Below, one piece after another: positions 1-8,770 of a stretch of 46,098 nt of DNA. The number at the start of each line of letters is the position of its first letter. The first letter of the stretch is position 1. A program made the position numbers and the translations under genes. The stretch is from Bacteroidota bacterium (lineage in GTDB: Bacteria; Bacteroidota; Bacteroidia; Chitinophagales; LD1): positions 1 through 46,098 of the forward strand of contig CANJLD010000027.1 in the NCBI GenBank assembly GCA_947475165.1, in the 5' to 3' direction. The notes beneath the pieces are model-generated. The model saw nothing but the letters and a program-made list of their open reading frames with translations, made no database searches and had not been told where the DNA came from.

Positions 1-101
1 AGGGTTTAGCCTATGATCGCTCAAATCGCACTTATCGAACCGGTCGCGTGAACTCTCTGATCTTACGCATCGCAGAACTGGCAAAGGTTTCAGCAAGAAA
101 T
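1..101. other. Left-edge segment of uncertain coding status
   Basis: One plus-strand frame is open from the window edge and runs on through the tRNA-Leu gene on the other strand to a stop at 249-251. It could be the 3' end of an upstream gene, but a real gene would not be expected to continue through a terminator hairpin and a tRNA. No protein family is recognised. The start of anything here lies outside the window, so it is left unnamed. Confidence 0.2.
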
Positions 102-138
102 AAAAAAGGGAATCCTTCAAAACTTTTGAAGAATTCCC
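102..138 (-). terminator. Intrinsic terminator of tRNA-Leu
   Basis: A hairpin has arms 108-122 and 124-138 (GGGAATcCTTCAAAA against TTTTGAAGaATTCCC) with one C/A mismatch. The run of A at 102-107 reads as a T tract on the minus strand directly after the stem. It sits six bases past the tRNA 3' end, so it most likely ends the tRNA transcript. Confidence 0.75.
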
Positions 139-144
139 TGCAAG

Positions 145-226
145 TACCGAAGGTGGGAATCGAACCCACACACCTTACGATACACGATTTTGAGTCGTGC
201 GCGTCTACCAATTCCGCCACTTCGGC
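145..226 (-). tRNA. tRNA-Leu, anticodon CAA
   Basis: On the minus strand the 82 bases fold as a class II tRNA. The acceptor GCCGAAG pairs with CTTCGGT (last pair G-U), discriminator A. The D-arm is followed by anticodon stem CACGA/TCGTG with loop CTCAAAA, which gives anticodon CAA and reads the Leu codon UUG. The variable arm is long and the T-loop is GTTCGATTC. The 3' CCA is not encoded. No other tRNA is adjacent. Confidence 0.95.
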
Positions 227-383
227 ATTTAAAATAGGAGCGCAAATCTAAATCAAAAACGAACTTTTCAAAGTTGTTATGTAAATAAACTGTACACCCA
301 TATACCTGCTGTGAATAATTAAGCGTTATAGAATAAGCCAACGCACAGCGGTTATGACAATTTTGATAGCAGATTTTACAACT

Positions 384-2927
384 ATGGAAGAAACCGTAAC
401 CACGCCCAAAAAGAAAAAGGCAGCCGAAGATGTTTTTGAAATTACCAACGCAGAAATAACTGCTCCAAAACCTCCGAAGGAAAAGAAGCAGCCCAAGAAA
501 CTTAAAGAAGATAAAGAACCGGAAAGCAATTGGCGTAACGATGGCCGTTTGGCTAAAATTACAGGTCTGTTACTTACCCTCTTTTCATTTGTGCTGGCGG
601 TAGCATTTACTTCTTACCTCTTCACACTTTCCGATGACCAAAGTGAAATAATCAACGGTGGGCTTACATCAGTTACCGATAATTCTGTACAGGTAAAAAA
701 TGCGCTTGGCAGATTAGGTGCAGGGCTTGCCAATCTGTTTATCAACAACTTATTTGGTCTTTCTTCTTACCTGTTTGCCGTAACAAGTTTTGCGGTTGGA
801 TTCAATTTACTGGTTCAGAAGATAGTGTTCAACGTGCTTAAGATTGCGGCTTACTCCTTCATTGGGGTTATCTGGTTTTCATCTGCGTTGGCTTTTGCCA
901 ATTCATTGATTCAGCCAAACAGTATTCTCAATTGGGGCGGTGCTTTCGGAAATTATTTGACCGGTGAAGCTGGTTATCTAACAGGCTTAATTAAGACCAC
1001 CGGTGTAGCTGCTTTGCTGTTTTCAACTGCTTTAGTAACTGCTATTGTAGTTTATAACATCAACTTTAGTTTTATACTGAATGCGTTTAATGTTTTCAGC
1101 AAAAAAGAAGAGGAAGATACACTGCTTACTTCAGCAGCAATAACAACAACGTCTAAAACAGTTCCTGAATTCAGAGATACCAGCGAGAATATTTTCGGAA
1201 AAGATAACCTTACCGATTTGGCGAATCAGGTAATAAACGCCCCGCTGAATCTTGAAGTAGAGCAATTAGAAGATGATTTTAAATTGATTGACAGCAATAC
1301 TGGTAAAGAACTAAAGAACAGTTTTGACGAAGGAGATTTAGAATTAGAAGTAGCGCAACCGGTAGAAGAAGTTATTGCAGAAAAAGCACATACCGGTCTG
1401 CATATCAATTACGACCCTACGCTCGATTTGTCGAACTACAAATTCCCTACGCTTGATTTGCTGGAAGAGCACGGCAGCGATAAAGTGAAGATTGATGCCG
1501 AAGAATTAGAACGTAACAAAACGCAGATTATCTCCACACTCAACAACTACCAAATTGAGATTTCGAAAATAAAAGCAACCATAGGTCCAACCGTTACACT
1601 TTACGAAATAGTACCGGCTCCGGGCGTGCGTATTTCTAAAATCAAAAATCTGGAAGATGATATTGCTTTGAGTTTAGCTGCGCTTGGTATACGTATCATC
1701 GCACCAATTCCGGGGAAAGGAACTATTGGTATTGAAGTGCCAAATGCGCACAAGGAAGTGGTGTCTATGCGCTCGCTTCTTTCTTCCGATAAATTTCAAA
1801 ACTCAACGGCTGAACTTCCAATCTGTTTAGGAAAATCTATCAGCAACGAAATTTATGTAGCTGATTTAGCCAAGATGCCGCACTTACTTATGGCAGGTGC
1901 CACCGGTCAGGGAAAATCAGTGGGAATTAACTCCGTGATTGTTTCCTTGCTTTACAAGAAACATCCTTCGCAACTCAAATTTGTTTTGGTTGACCCGAAG
2001 AAAGTGGAGTTGAGTTTATATGAAACTCTGGAGAAACATTTCCTTGCCAAACTTCCCGGTGAAGCGGATGCAATTATCACGGACACTAAGAAAGTAGTAA
2101 CCACACTCAACGCGCTTTGTCTTGAAATGGACGACCGGTATAATCTTTTGAAGAAAGCGAGTTGCCGTAACCTGAAAGAATACAATCATAAGTTTTTGAA
2201 CCGTCAGCTTAATCCTCAAAACGGACATAAATTCCTTCCATACATTGTTCTTGTAGTAGATGAATTTGCTGACTTGATTATGACAGCCGGTAAAGAAGTA
2301 GAAATGCCTATTGCGCGTCTTGCACAATTAGCTCGTGCTATCGGAATACATTTGATTCTTGCTACTCAGCGTCCATCGGTAAATATTATCACCGGTACTA
2401 TCAAAGCTAACTTCCCTGCTCGTATTGCCTTTAAAACAACTTCTAAAATTGATTCAAGAACCATTCTTGATGCCGGTGGCTCTGAGCAGTTGATTGGTCG
2501 AGGCGATATGTTGCTTTCGCTTGGTAGCGATATGATTCGTTTGCAATGCGGATTTGTAGATACACCGGAAGTTGAAAAGGTTCGTGATTTTATTTCAGAG
2601 CAACAAGGTTACGCCACAGCGTTTGAATTGCCTGAATACATTGACCCGAATGCAAAAGATACCGGTGATGATTTTTTTGCCGATGGCGAACGCGATGATT
2701 TGTTTGAAGATGCTGCGCGGGTAATTGTTCAAAATCAAATGGGTTCTACATCGCTTATACAAAGAAGGTTAAAATTGGGCTACAACCGTGCAGGTCGTTT
2801 GATGGACCAATTACAGGAAGCCGGTATAGTAGGAGATAACCTCGGCACCAAATCGCGCGAAGTAAAGTTCAAGACAGAAAATGAATTGGAACAGTATTTG
2901 ATTAAGTTGCGCGAACAACCAATTTAA
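384..2927 (+). CDS. ftsK: FtsK/SpoIIIE DNA translocase
   Basis: This is the membrane-anchored hexameric ATPase that pumps chromosome ends through the division septum and activates XerCD at dif. A Lys/Pro-rich N-terminus is followed by four membrane segments at roughly residues 55-80, 115-145, 148-176 and 200-230. A short acidic linker leads to the motor domain, with Walker A GATGQGKS near residue 503 and Walker B VLVVDEFADL near 620. The last about 70 residues (MGSTSLIQRR...GRLMDQLQEAGIVG) form the winged-helix gamma domain that reads KOPS-type sequences. About 847 residues is normal for Bacteroidota. An in-frame ATG at 354 exists, but the ATG at 384 (MEETVTTPKKKK) gives the more typical N-terminus. 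The next gene, lolA, begins 5 bases after the stop, so the two are probably co-transcribed. Confidence 0.95.
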   Translation: MEETVTTPKKKKAAEDVFEITNAEITAPKPPKEKKQPKKLKEDKEPESNWRNDGRLAKITGLLLTLFSFVLAVAFTSYLFTLSDDQSEIINGGLTSVTDNSVQVKNALGRLGAGLANLFINNLFGLSSYLFAVTSFAVGFNLLVQKIVFNVLKIAAYSFIGVIWFSSALAFANSLIQPNSILNWGGAFGNYLTGEAGYLTGLIKTTGVAALLFSTALVTAIVVYNINFSFILNAFNVFSKKEEEDTLLTSAAITTTSKTVPEFRDTSENIFGKDNLTDLANQVINAPLNLEVEQLEDDFKLIDSNTGKELKNSFDEGDLELEVAQPVEEVIAEKAHTGLHINYDPTLDLSNYKFPTLDLLEEHGSDKVKIDAEELERNKTQIISTLNNYQIEISKIKATIGPTVTLYEIVPAPGVRISKIKNLEDDIALSLAALGIRIIAPIPGKGTIGIEVPNAHKEVVSMRSLLSSDKFQNSTAELPICLGKSISNEIYVADLAKMPHLLMAGATGQGKSVGINSVIVSLLYKKHPSQLKFVLVDPKKVELSLYETLEKHFLAKLPGEADAIITDTKKVVTTLNALCLEMDDRYNLLKKASCRNLKEYNHKFLNRQLNPQNGHKFLPYIVLVVDEFADLIMTAGKEVEMPIARLAQLARAIGIHLILATQRPSVNIITGTIKANFPARIAFKTTSKIDSRTILDAGGSEQLIGRGDMLLSLGSDMIRLQCGFVDTPEVEKVRDFISEQQGYATAFELPEYIDPNAKDTGDDFFADGERDDLFEDAARVIVQNQMGSTSLIQRRLKLGYNRAGRLMDQLQEAGIVGDNLGTKSREVKFKTENELEQYLIKLREQPI

Positions 2928-2932
2928 GCGTA

Positions 2933-3616
2933 ATGAACATTTGGCGACACTCTTTTCTATCTATCATTTATTGTCTAATATCTATTGTCTGTTATTCGCA
3001 ATCTAATACGACTAACGATACAGAAGCATCTTCGTTGTTGCAGAAAGTAAGCGTTAAGTATAAATCATACAAGAATATTTCCGCTGATTTTAAATTGATA
3101 ATTCAGCGTCCGAAACTTAAGCCCGAAGAAAGCGATAGCAAATACACGGATACGCTGAAAGGGAAAATTCTTCTTGAGCAATCAAAGTTTAATATAAGTA
3201 TTAAAGACCAGCAGATAATTTGCGATGGCAAAAATATCTGGACTTACACACCAGCCGACAAAGAAGTTCAGGTGAATTACTTTGAAGAAACAGACGATAT
3301 TTTTTCTCCTTCTAAAATCTTTTCGCTTTATAGAGAGGGCTATATGTGCCAGATAAAAGAAAAGAAAACTATCAATGGCAAGAGTGCAACAGTTATTGAA
3401 ATAGCTCCATCGGGTAAAAAGCTTTCTTACTTCAAGTTTGATGTAACCATTGACGATGCTACGCAACAGATTATTGAATCGAAGATTTATGAGAAGAACG
3501 GAGTGCGTTACATTTATAAACTCACCAAGCAAACTCCAAACATAACCACCGGTGCTGACACTTTTACTTTCGATGCAAAAAAATTTCCGGGAGTAAAAGT
3601 GGTGGATTTGAGATAG
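2933..3616 (+). CDS. lolA: Outer membrane lipoprotein carrier LolA
   Basis: A 227-residue periplasmic carrier that takes lipoproteins released by the LolCDE permease across the periplasm. The first about 23 residues form a signal peptide (hydrophobic LSIIYCLISIVCYSQ). The mature part shows the LolA pattern: an N-terminal helix LLQKVSVKYKSYKNISADFK, then a half-barrel of beta strands with GKILLEQSKF, ICDGKNIWTYTPADKEV and a terminal FDAKKFPGVKVVDLR. Proteins of this family in Bacteroidota commonly lie directly after ftsK, as here with a 5-base gap. A permease of the matching LolC/E type is encoded at 29375-30682. Confidence 0.9.
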   Translation: MNIWRHSFLSIIYCLISIVCYSQSNTTNDTEASSLLQKVSVKYKSYKNISADFKLIIQRPKLKPEESDSKYTDTLKGKILLEQSKFNISIKDQQIICDGKNIWTYTPADKEVQVNYFEETDDIFSPSKIFSLYREGYMCQIKEKKTINGKSATVIEIAPSGKKLSYFKFDVTIDDATQQIIESKIYEKNGVRYIYKLTKQTPNITTGADTFTFDAKKFPGVKVVDLR

Positions 3617-3678
3617 CTATTCTGCATTTTGTGTTCATTCTCAAATCTTCATATTATCATATCCTCAAATAAATTTAC

Positions 3679-4476
3679 ATGCGGGCATTAGGAGTTCTTG
3701 ACAAAATGAAAACCGGCTTTATTAATCCGGTGCAGTATTTTTTGCAATTAGGCGATGATAAGATTGCTGTCAACGAATTGGTGGGTAATAATATCCGCTT
3801 GCAATGGACCGGTAGAATTTTCTGCACAGTTTGTAACAAGAAAATAGCTAAGAGTTTTGGCGAAGGCATGTGTTACGATTGTTTTGCCAATGCTCCGAGT
3901 AATGCAGAATGTATTCTCCGCCCCGAATTATGCGAAGCGCATTTAGGAAAGGGAAGAGATATTGAATGGGAAAAGCGCAATCACCTGCAACCGCATTATG
4001 TTTATCTCGCTCAGACAAATACAATTAAAGTAGGTGTAACGCGCGGAGACCAGATTCCAACCCGTTGGATTGACCAAGGTGCGCATAAAGGAATCATCAT
4101 TGCAGAAACTCCTTATCGTCAACTCGCAGGTTTTATCGAAATTGTTTTGAAAGAGCACATGAGCGATAAAACCAATTGGCAACGAATGTTGAAGAACGAA
4201 CCTGCTGTTGGAATTGATTTGTTAGAAGAAAAGAAAAAAGCAATTGCACTATTGCCGGAACAATACCATCAATATGAATCTGCGAATAACGAAATAGTTG
4301 AACTGATTTATCCGGTGCAGCAATATCCTGTTAAGGTAACTTCGCTTTCATTCGAAAAAATGGCGAGTATAGAAATGAAGCTAACCGGTATACGCGGGCA
4401 GTATTTTATTTTTGAAGGAGGAAACGTTATTAATATCCGTAGTAAAAGCGGGTATGAAGTTGAGTTGATTGCTTAA
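3679..4476 (+). CDS. DUF2797 zinc-ribbon protein
   Basis: A 265-residue cytoplasmic protein that matches the DUF2797 family, whose biochemical role is not established. A four-cysteine zinc site is visible as C49-x2-C52 and C65-x2-C68. After it, YVYLAQTNTIKVGVTRGDQ (residues 107 onward) resembles the two-strand core of GIY-YIG nucleases, but I do not see a complete catalytic set. There is no signal peptide or membrane segment. It follows lolA by 62 bases on the same strand and overlaps the last 4 bases of the convergent pyrD. Family assignment is firmer than any functional guess. Confidence 0.8.
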   Translation: MRALGVLDKMKTGFINPVQYFLQLGDDKIAVNELVGNNIRLQWTGRIFCTVCNKKIAKSFGEGMCYDCFANAPSNAECILRPELCEAHLGKGRDIEWEKRNHLQPHYVYLAQTNTIKVGVTRGDQIPTRWIDQGAHKGIIIAETPYRQLAGFIEIVLKEHMSDKTNWQRMLKNEPAVGIDLLEEKKKAIALLPEQYHQYESANNEIVELIYPVQQYPVKVTSLSFEKMASIEMKLTGIRGQYFIFEGGNVINIRSKSGYEVELIA

Positions 4477-5513
4477 TTTCTCTTTATCAATGCGCGGTTA
4501 ATATCAGCAATCAATTGTGGTCCGCTATAAATAAATCCAGAATACAGTTGTATTAAATCTGCTCCTGATTTGAATTGCTCAAATGCATCTTGCACATTCA
4601 TAATTCCACCAACTCCAATTATTTCTACATCTGATTTCTGATTTCTGATTTCTGATTTCAAATGTTGAACAACTTCCGCTGCTCTTTTAGTCAAAGGTTT
4701 ACCACTTAAGCCACCGGCTCCAAAATTTTCTACTTCTACAGGAGTATAGCTTAATCCTTCTCTCGAAATAGTTGTATTCGTAGCAACAATTCCCTGAATT
4801 TTAGTTTGCTGAACAACAGTTACTACATCATCTATTTGTTCGTTGGTTAAATCGGGTGCAATCTTTAGCAAGATTGGTTTTTGTTTTGGCTTCGAGAGGT
4901 TAATATCCTGCAAGGAATTTAGAATAGAGGTGAGCGAATCTTTATCCTGCAAGGCACGGAGACCCGGTGTGTTAGGAGAACTTACATTGACTACGAAATA
5001 ATCAGCATAATCGAAGAGGGTTTTGAAACAGTATTCGTAGTCGCGAATTGCGTCTTCGTTACTGGTTACTTTATTCTTGCCGATGTTGGCACCGACTATA
5101 ATGTTTGTCTTTCTGCGCTTTAGTTTTTGTGCGGCTACTTCAGCTCCCACATTATTAAATCCCATCCGGTTGATAAGGGCTGCATCTTTTACCAAACGGA
5201 ATAATCTCGGTTTATCATTCCCCGGTTGAGGCTTAGGTGTAACAGTTCCTATTTCAACAAACCCAAAACCAAGCCTTCCCATTTCATCAATTACATCGCC
5301 ATTCTTATCTAAGCCCGCAGCTAAGCCAACCGGATTTGGAAAATCAATTCCAAACAGATTGCGATGCAATGATGGATGCTCTACGCTTCCTGCAACGAGT
5401 TTAAGCAGGAAAGGCAGTTTGCCTGCTAACTGAAGATTGTGAACGGTGAAATGGTGTGCTTCTTCAGGGTCAAGTTGAAACAGAAGTGGTTTGAGAAGCG
5501 GATATAGATTCAT
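4473..5513 (-). CDS. pyrD: Dihydroorotate dehydrogenase (quinone), class 2
   Basis: This enzyme oxidises dihydroorotate to orotate in pyrimidine synthesis and passes electrons to the quinone pool. At 346 residues it has the class 2 N-terminal extension (MNLYPLLKPLLFQLDPEEAHHFTVH) that forms the quinone tunnel and membrane patch. The FMN barrel motifs are clear: NPVGLAAGLDKNG, GFVEIGTVTPKPQPGN, RLFRL, NRMGFNN, VNVSSPNTPGLR with the catalytic Ser of this class, KIAPDLT, TNTT, GGLSG, and the C-terminal IIGVGGI and LIQLYSGFIY. The stretch before IIGVGG is encoded by four 7-bp repeats (4630-4658), giving an unusual SEIRNQKSD loop. It converges on the DUF2797 gene. Confidence 0.95.
   Translation of the reverse strand: MNLYPLLKPLLFQLDPEEAHHFTVHNLQLAGKLPFLLKLVAGSVEHPSLHRNLFGIDFPNPVGLAAGLDKNGDVIDEMGRLGFGFVEIGTVTPKPQPGNDKPRLFRLVKDAALINRMGFNNVGAEVAAQKLKRRKTNIIVGANIGKNKVTSNEDAIRDYEYCFKTLFDYADYFVVNVSSPNTPGLRALQDKDSLTSILNSLQDINLSKPKQKPILLKIAPDLTNEQIDDVVTVVQQTKIQGIVATNTTISREGLSYTPVEVENFGAGGLSGKPLTKRAAEVVQHLKSEIRNQKSDVEIIGVGGIMNVQDAFEQFKSGADLIQLYSGFIYSGPQLIADINRALIKRN
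4630..4658. repeat. Four tandem copies of a 7-bp repeat inside pyrD
   Basis: TCTGATT is repeated four times without change inside the pyrD reading frame. The unit length is not a multiple of three, so successive copies are read in different frames and encode KSEIRNQKSD. The copy number looks prone to slippage, and a change of one unit would shift the frame. Confidence 0.85.
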
Positions 5514-5595
5514 GCCGCAAAGAAAAACTCTTTCAACTATTTACCGAATAGATTAAATAATTGGCGATTTCTTCCCCGTCAATAAGGGCATTAAA

Positions 5596-5626
5596 AAAGG
5601 ACTCCTGGCTTAACTAGGAGTCCTTT
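5596..5626. terminator. Bidirectional terminator, surface protein side and pyrD upstream
   Basis: AAAGGACTCCT (5596-5606) pairs perfectly with AGGAGTCCTTT (5616-5626) across a 9-base loop, with A-rich and T-rich flanks. It lies 20 bases after the stop of the surface protein gene, which reads on the minus strand, so it most likely ends that transcript before pyrD. Confidence 0.85.
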
Positions 5627-5646
5627 AATATCAATCCACATTTAAA

Positions 5647-8600
5647 CTACTTCGAAGTTTTTCCGCTGTAGGTTTTATCTCCGTCTGTAATTTTAAATAT
5701 ATACATACCGGTGTTAAGCGATGTAGCAATAGTGTTTAAAGAAGTAGCCGAAAGTTTTTCTTTCACCACTACTTGTCCGGCAGTGTTCATTAACTGAAGA
5801 AAAGGAGAAGTTAAAGTTGAACCAGTTAAATCAACCATAAAGTTGCTTGCGTTCCAGTAAGCTTTAATCGTTTCGTTTCCTGTTTCGTTCACACCGTTTG
5901 GTGCGGTAACAATTACTACTACTTCTTGCGAAATAAGTGCATCGTTAGCCGTATTCTTCGATTCGCAGATAATGTAATAAGTGCTCACCAAATTAAAGTG
6001 AGGTATCAAACTGCTTCCGGTTTCTGTCGGATTAAAAGCAGTATAACTCAAACCCGATACTTCAGAATACTTCCAAACACGCGTTGCCGTTTGCGATTCG
6101 GTTACTGCTATTCCAATCCCATTCTGTCCCTGAGTAAGATGTTGTGTATCTGTTGGAGCAATAGAAATTTCGAAAGGATTAACCGTAAGGTTAGTTCCAT
6201 TATCGCTGCCGGTTATAGCAGGGTCGCTTGATACTACACGAATACGGTAAGCAGTTCCACCCGGACTTGAACCCGGAATGTTAGCACTGATAGTTCCGAT
6301 AGTTGTACCACTCAATGTTCCTATCGCAACCAGATTGGCAAAACTGCCGGTGTAATCAGAAAGTTGCGCAGTAAACACATTGCCTGCATTAAATACAGCA
6401 TCTGATGTAAAGTTTACACTCACCGGTGCACTCATACTTGGCGAAACCTCGAAAGGTGAACCGGTAACAGCAGAAGTAGTGATAGTTGTGCCGTTGGTTA
6501 CAATTATTTGCACTTCGTTGCTGGTTACTTCATCGTTGTAAGTGTTTTTAGAAACAGCCACTACATAGTAAGTTCCCGGAGTTGTAAAGTTAGGAGTATA
6601 AGAGCTGCCGGTTTCTGCCGGAGAAAAACTTACATATCCGCTTCCGCTGGTAGTAGTGTATTTCCATTCTTCGGTAGAAGTTTGTGAAGCAAAAACAGCA
6701 AGTGCCGTTCCGTTTACACCGTGCATAATAGTTTGTGTGTTTGCCGGAGCAACCGAATTATTAAACTGGTCAATTACAATATCAGTTCCGTTATCACTGC
6801 CAATCAATGCAGGGTTCGAAGACGTTACGCGAATACGGTAACCGGTTCCGGCTGCTGTGTTTGAAGGAAGATTAACCTGAATATTACCCGATGTGGTAGC
6901 AGGAATTGAACCCAAATAGAAAGCACTTGCAAAAGAACCATTCGCATCCGATAGTTCTGCTGTAAAATTATTTCCGTTATTAAATGTTCCACTGGTAGTA
7001 TAAGGTATAGTTATAAGCGGGTCTGGTGCGCTTGGGCTGAATAAGAAAGGCGAACCTGTCACCGCACCGGTAGCCAAGGTTGCATTGCCTACCACAATTA
7101 AAACTTCATTGCTGAACACCGTTACACCGCTAATCAAACTTTGGCAAACTACATAGTAATTGCCAGCCGAAAGAAAATTAGGAGTATAAGTAGTCACTCC
7201 CGTAATTGGAGTACCGAAAGAAACATAAGGTCCGCCCGAAACAGTAGCATATTGCCATTCGCGCCAGTTGCCTGCCGGAGTTTCTGTAACAGTAAGTGGC
7301 GTTCCGTTTACGCCTACCAAAATACTTTGCGATGAAGTTGGCGCAATACTATTGCTCACCACATTCACCGTTACTTCGCTCGAAGTAAGTGTAAGACCTC
7401 CCGAAAAACTTGAAACACATACTACATAGTAAGTTCCAGCATTGGCAAAGTTGGGAGTATAAGTAGTGCCGGTTTGTGTTGGAGCAAAACTCTGGTAACC
7501 GCTTCCGCTAACGGTAGAATATTTCCACTCGCGCGAAGTAGCCGCTGGCGTTTCAGTAACCGTTAACACACTCCCATTCGTATTTGCCGCAATAGTTTGT
7601 GTAGTTAAAGGAGCCACCGAAGCACTAACTAAAGTAATGCTGATATCAGAAGTATTAACCGCAGCCGTTAAAGCCGGACTATTGCTTCTTACTCTTATTC
7701 TGTAACCGGTACCGGTTGGTGTTCCCGCAGGTATAGTAGCCGAAATAGTTCCCGAAACACTCGAAGTTACCGTACCTATATTACTTGGAAAAGCAAATCC
7801 GCCACTGGCATCTGATAGTTCAGCAGTAACCGTATTCCCTCCGCCAAAAGTTCCGGCAAGAGTATAAGGCACACTTACACTAGCACCTTGCGCTGCGCTT
7901 ACATAATAGGCAAGTGGACTGATTGTTCCTGTAGCAATAGTTGGGTTATAAATAACATCATAATCATCGAGCCAAAGTGTACTGTTTTGTTGAGCAGTAG
8001 CAGTAGCACCCGAAGAAGTGGAAGTAATTAATATGTATTGTGGAGTTGTGCCGTTACGATAAACAAACGGAACCGAAACTCTCGTCCATGTTCCAACTGT
8101 AGCATTAGCTCCCTGCCATTTAGCACGGGCTACAATGTTAGCAGTATCATTTGGATGATTATTATTAACCGGAATTTCCGGTGCCTGGCAACCATTAATA
8201 TGTATACGTGCCTCTACCGAAGGATAATCTACACCAACTGCTGTGTACCTGTACCAAAACACTAAGCTATCCGGTCTGCCGGTAAACGACATTCTAAAAT
8301 TAGCATCTGTAGTAACGGTTTGAATAAAACCTTCGGCAGGCGTGGTAGAAGGAACGGTTACCTGACCGGTAGTAAGTGCCCCGTTTACGTTGTTACCCAA
8401 AGTATTTCCGGTAACCAGTTTTGCACAATAAGTTCCTCCATGCGGGTTGGTAGCTTCGCGCCAGCAGGTTTGCGGTGCAAAACCTCCAAATGAGCCACCG
8501 GCACTTTTGGTAGAGTTCCATTGCGTTGGCTCAGCAGTATTGGAAGTCGGGTTCGTCCAACTCTCCATACTGCCGTTTGTAATTGTAGTTTGAGCAGATA

Positions 8601-8649
8601 TATGGAGCGATACAATAGCTGCAAAAACAAGAAGTAAAGTCTTTTTCAT
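5647..8649 (-). CDS. Large modular T9SS-secreted surface protein
   Basis: The 1000-residue product starts with signal peptide MKKTLLLVFAAIVSLHISAQ. Residues about 20-235 form a jelly-roll-like region (ITNGSMESWTNP...WLDDYDVIY), reminiscent of carbohydrate-binding folds. Two module types then alternate. Type A (about 100 residues; FTAELSDANGSF, GTGYRIRV, NPAL) occurs three times. Type B (about 90 residues; SVAPxxTQTI, EWKYxTVSGSGY, GTYYVVxxS) occurs four times. The last about 80 residues (YWNASNFMVDL...LNTGMYIFKITDGDKTYSGKTSK) are a type A T9SS sorting domain. The frame stays open upstream to 9048 through a repeat array, but the signal peptide and the promoter at 8671-8701 fix the start at 8649. 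No catalytic motif is seen, so a structural or adhesive role is inferred. Confidence 0.88.
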   Translation of the reverse strand: MKKTLLLVFAAIVSLHISAQTTITNGSMESWTNPTSNTAEPTQWNSTKSAGGSFGGFAPQTCWREATNPHGGTYCAKLVTGNTLGNNVNGALTTGQVTVPSTTPAEGFIQTVTTDANFRMSFTGRPDSLVFWYRYTAVGVDYPSVEARIHINGCQAPEIPVNNNHPNDTANIVARAKWQGANATVGTWTRVSVPFVYRNGTTPQYILITSTSSGATATAQQNSTLWLDDYDVIYNPTIATGTISPLAYYVSAAQGASVSVPYTLAGTFGGGNTVTAELSDASGGFAFPSNIGTVTSSVSGTISATIPAGTPTGTGYRIRVRSNSPALTAAVNTSDISITLVSASVAPLTTQTIAANTNGSVLTVTETPAATSREWKYSTVSGSGYQSFAPTQTGTTYTPNFANAGTYYVVCVSSFSGGLTLTSSEVTVNVVSNSIAPTSSQSILVGVNGTPLTVTETPAGNWREWQYATVSGGPYVSFGTPITGVTTYTPNFLSAGNYYVVCQSLISGVTVFSNEVLIVVGNATLATGAVTGSPFLFSPSAPDPLITIPYTTSGTFNNGNNFTAELSDANGSFASAFYLGSIPATTSGNIQVNLPSNTAAGTGYRIRVTSSNPALIGSDNGTDIVIDQFNNSVAPANTQTIMHGVNGTALAVFASQTSTEEWKYTTTSGSGYVSFSPAETGSSYTPNFTTPGTYYVVAVSKNTYNDEVTSNEVQIIVTNGTTITTSAVTGSPFEVSPSMSAPVSVNFTSDAVFNAGNVFTAQLSDYTGSFANLVAIGTLSGTTIGTISANIPGSSPGGTAYRIRVVSSDPAITGSDNGTNLTVNPFEISIAPTDTQHLTQGQNGIGIAVTESQTATRVWKYSEVSGLSYTAFNPTETGSSLIPHFNLVSTYYIICESKNTANDALISQEVVVIVTAPNGVNETGNETIKAYWNASNFMVDLTGSTLTSPFLQLMNTAGQVVVKEKLSATSLNTIATSLNTGMYIFKITDGDKTYSGKTSK

Positions 8650-8670
8650 TTTCTGTTTTTTGATTCGGGC

Positions 8671-8701
8671 GAAAAATACGCATCTAAAATAAACTCGCAA
8701 G
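8671..8701 (-). promoter_or_regulatory. Bacteroidota-type promoter of the modular surface protein
   Basis: On the minus strand CTTG (8701-8698), a 19-base spacer and TATTTTTC (8678-8671) resemble the TTTG-N17-23-TAnnTTTG consensus with one mismatch in each box. The -7 box lies 21 bases before the chosen ATG at 8649, and this supports that start. Confidence 0.5.
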
Positions 8702-8770
8702 TTTTTTATAAACACAACCAAATAATAAAAACCTTCGAAAAGGAAAAGTAACCTACTTAAAACCAGAGAA

